From Tolypothrix tenuis PCC 7101 (GTDB lineage: Bacteria; Cyanobacteriota; Cyanobacteriia; Cyanobacteriales; Nostocaceae), in assembly GCF_002368295.1 (NCBI RefSeq), contig NZ_AP018249.1, forward strand, positions 62,001 to 126,000: a DNA stretch of 64,000 bases. Reading direction: 5' to 3'. The translations under genes were made by a program, and so were the position numbers. Of the stretch, positions 62,798 to 64,000 are shown in pieces. How positions within the stretch are numbered: position 1 is the stretch's first letter; every line of letters starts with the position of its first letter. The notes beneath the pieces were generated by a model. It was given only the letters and a program-made list of their open reading frames with translations. It did no database searches and had not been told where the DNA came from.

Positions 62798-62971
62798 ATG
62801 GATATTCTCAGTACAAGTTTATTCACCACTTCAGTTTTAGGTGCTTTGGGTGGTAGTAGCTATCTCGTAGGATGTGCGATCGCTACTGGTGTACTTTCTA
62901 CTGGACTGCTTCCAGCTTTAGGAATAGTTGTTGGCGCAGGTTTTGCAATTTTGGGGCGTGTTTCAAAATGA
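62798..62971 (+). CDS. Small membrane protein, first of a coupled set
   Basis: 57 residues from the ATG at 62798 (AAGGAAAAAG upstream); an upstream in-frame TTG at 62771 is possible. Two hydrophobic, Gly/Ala-rich segments (LFTTSVLGALGGSSYLVGCAIATG and LLPALGIVVGAGFAIL by position 10-52) suggest two membrane passes. The TGA overlaps the next ATG (ATGA). Holin-like size, but no such function is shown. Confidence 0.5.
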   Translation: MDILSTSLFTTSVLGALGGSSYLVGCAIATGVLSTGLLPALGIVVGAGFAILGRVSK

Positions 62972-63300
62972 GCCAAAAACTCGTGGAAGCATTGCAGAAA
63001 TTAGCAACAAGCCCAGTGAAGCTTGACCAAATAGCAATTACAAGGCTTGAAAAAGAGTACGGCGCTTCTTTAACAGACATTCTAACTGAGCTGGAAGATT
63101 ACGCAATCGTACATCAGGTGATCAACGACCAAATAACCAAGCCAAAAAACAAACCATTAATTGCTATTACGAATGGTTGTTTTTGGGCAGCTTTAATTGG
63201 GATTTCAACATTACTAATAAAGCCCAATGTCACTATAGCTGCGATGACTTTAGGTTTTACTGCTGGTATATCGGTGAAATTGATTGGGGAAAAATCATGA
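62968..63300 (+). CDS. Small protein with C-terminal membrane segments
   Basis: 110 residues, 4-base ATGA overlaps with both neighbours. N-terminal 65 residues soluble and helical (LVEALQKLATSP, RLEKEYGASLTDILTELEDY), then hydrophobic segments near 70-103 (FWAALIGISTLLI, IAAMTLGFTAGI). No family recognised. Coupled translation implies fixed stoichiometry. Confidence 0.5.
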   Translation: MSQKLVEALQKLATSPVKLDQIAITRLEKEYGASLTDILTELEDYAIVHQVINDQITKPKNKPLIAITNGCFWAALIGISTLLIKPNVTIAAMTLGFTAGISVKLIGEKS

Positions 63301-63704
63301 GTGCCAGTGCTAATAAATACCTTGGACAAGCAATACTCGGTTTTATAGGAATCGCCTTAATTGCATCTCCTTTATTCCTAAAACTCCCATCCCAATTTCA
63401 ATCATTTAACGCAGCAGCAAGCATTGAACAGAACGAAGATGTAGAACGCTCACGCATCGAGCAACGCCAGCTAACAGCTTTAAAGTTAGCTCAAACCCAA
63501 GTCATGCCCAATACTCAAAAACTGAAAATCCGGCAGTACATTGATAACCCAAAACGAGATCCTCGCCCAGAAACTACTGGTTGGTTAGAGTCGGAAGTAA
63601 TTTATGTTTATGATTCTGCGGGTGCTTGCATAGGAAGAATTTCAAGCAAGCAATGGCAATGGAAATATCACTATAAAAATGCTTGCAGTGATGCACCTGA
63701 CTAG
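63297..63704 (+). CDS. Membrane-anchored unknown protein
   Basis: 135 residues from the ATG at 63297, overlapping the previous stop. One membrane segment near 9-31 (GQAILGFIGIALIASPLFL), then a helical charged region and a beta-rich C-terminal part (GWLESEVIYVYDSAGACIG). Type II topology likely, with the C-terminus outside the cytoplasm. No family recognised. Confidence 0.5.
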   Translation: MSASANKYLGQAILGFIGIALIASPLFLKLPSQFQSFNAAASIEQNEDVERSRIEQRQLTALKLAQTQVMPNTQKLKIRQYIDNPKRDPRPETTGWLESEVIYVYDSAGACIGRISSKQWQWKYHYKNACSDAPD

Positions 63705-63718
63705 GAGGAATTAAGAGC

Positions 63719-64000
63719 ATGGATACTCAGAAAAATTCATCTTCTGAGCAAGCAACCGAAAAGCAGACCCAAAAGAGGAAGGGAGTTTCTGACTACATAG
63801 AAATCCTTGCAGGCTGGATTGTTGATATTATCTCTATCCCCGTGTCTTTCGTTTCCTATATCCTGGCACAGTTCGTCACCCCTGGTTCTGGCGGTACAAA
63901 AATCATCGGCGCACTGGGCTTTTTCATCGGTTCGTTACTCAGTACTGATGGCATTTGGCAGACGATGTTTGCTGGAACTCCTCTCTTCCCGTGGTTTGAG
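63719..64000 (+). CDS. Membrane protein, partial at right edge
   Basis: 94 codons to the window edge; AGGAGG 10 bases before the ATG. N-terminus soluble and charged (SSSEQATEKQTQKRKG), then hydrophobic segments (ILAGWIVDIISIPVSFVSYIL, and IIGALGFFIGSLLS). It continues the coupled membrane set and may be part of a larger conjugation or secretion-type operon, which cannot be judged here. Confidence 0.5.
   Translation, partial: MDTQKNSSSEQATEKQTQKRKGVSDYIEILAGWIVDIISIPVSFVSYILAQFVTPGSGGTKIIGALGFFIGSLLSTDGIWQTMFAGTPLFPWFE

Noticed and set aside
1..64000. CRISPR array, tRNA, rRNA or intact insertion sequence
   Set aside because: No regularly spaced identical repeats with unique spacers outside coding repeats, no tRNA-like cloverleaf noticed, and no transposase catalytic motif.

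Overview
The window looks like accessory DNA, probably a large plasmid or a genomic island, from a filamentous Nostocales cyanobacterium (Nostoc, Calothrix or Scytonema type). The evidence is the many GCGATCGC (HIP1) octamers, the heptameric GGAAGTC/GGAGTCA-type repeats, the low GC content, and a gene set of plasmid-type HTH proteins, pentapeptide repeats and an HlyD/ABC/PpiC exporter. No rRNA, tRNA, CRISPR array or intact transposase was seen. The plasmid assignment is inferred from gene content.

Layout. (1) 1-8.4 kb: two divergent UPF1/DNA2-like superfamily 1 helicases. The left one runs off the window. The right one carries a coiled-coil insert of about 770 residues and is translationally coupled to a PLD-family nuclease-like protein. 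The helicase plus PLD pair resembles Mokosh-type antiphage defence. (2) 8.6-12.2 kb, minus strand: an operon of a DinD-like protein, an AlkB-like dioxygenase and a winged-helix plasmid protein, preceded by an unknown gene that has a paralogue at 57.1 kb. (3) 12.3-16 kb: a small HTH regulator with repeats upstream, a tiny ORF, a plasmid-type DNA-binding protein containing a perfect internal palindrome, a DUF5674 pair, an unknown gene and a T5orf172/GIY-YIG-like protein. (4) 16.1-21.7 kb, minus strand: a type I secretion cassette (PpiC-like isomerase, ABC exporter with a cNMP-like and a degenerate C39 domain, HlyD-like adaptor). (5) 22.1-22.9 kb: a family 2 glycosyltransferase. (6) 22.97-54.44 kb, minus strand: one uninterrupted gene of 10,491 codons. 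It encodes a mosaic surface or secreted protein with two metzincin-type modules, an alpha/beta-hydrolase-like module, a DNA/RNA non-specific nuclease module, a YD/Rhs-like segment, two propellers and long arrays of PPC, CARDB, Ig/cadherin, PKD and Calx-beta repeats. A complete pentapeptide-repeat gene with its own ribosome binding site lies antisense inside it. (7) 54.8-57.8 kb: a conserved unknown gene, a small XRE regulator with operator-like palindromes, a MITE-like element and the second paralogue. (8) 58.3-64 kb: a plus-strand series of small unknown genes, an Rpn/PD-(D/E)XK-like protein, and a tightly coupled run of small membrane proteins that continues off the right edge.

How the parts may fit together: the exporter probably secretes the giant protein, since both are adjacent and of matching type. 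The region left of it combines a candidate defence pair and DNA-damage genes. The right end looks like a plasmid backbone or transfer-type operon of unrecognised function. The most unusual features are the antisense pentapeptide gene, the enzyme-laden 10,491-residue protein, the coiled-coil helicase/PLD pair, and the unknown genes sharing leader hairpins.
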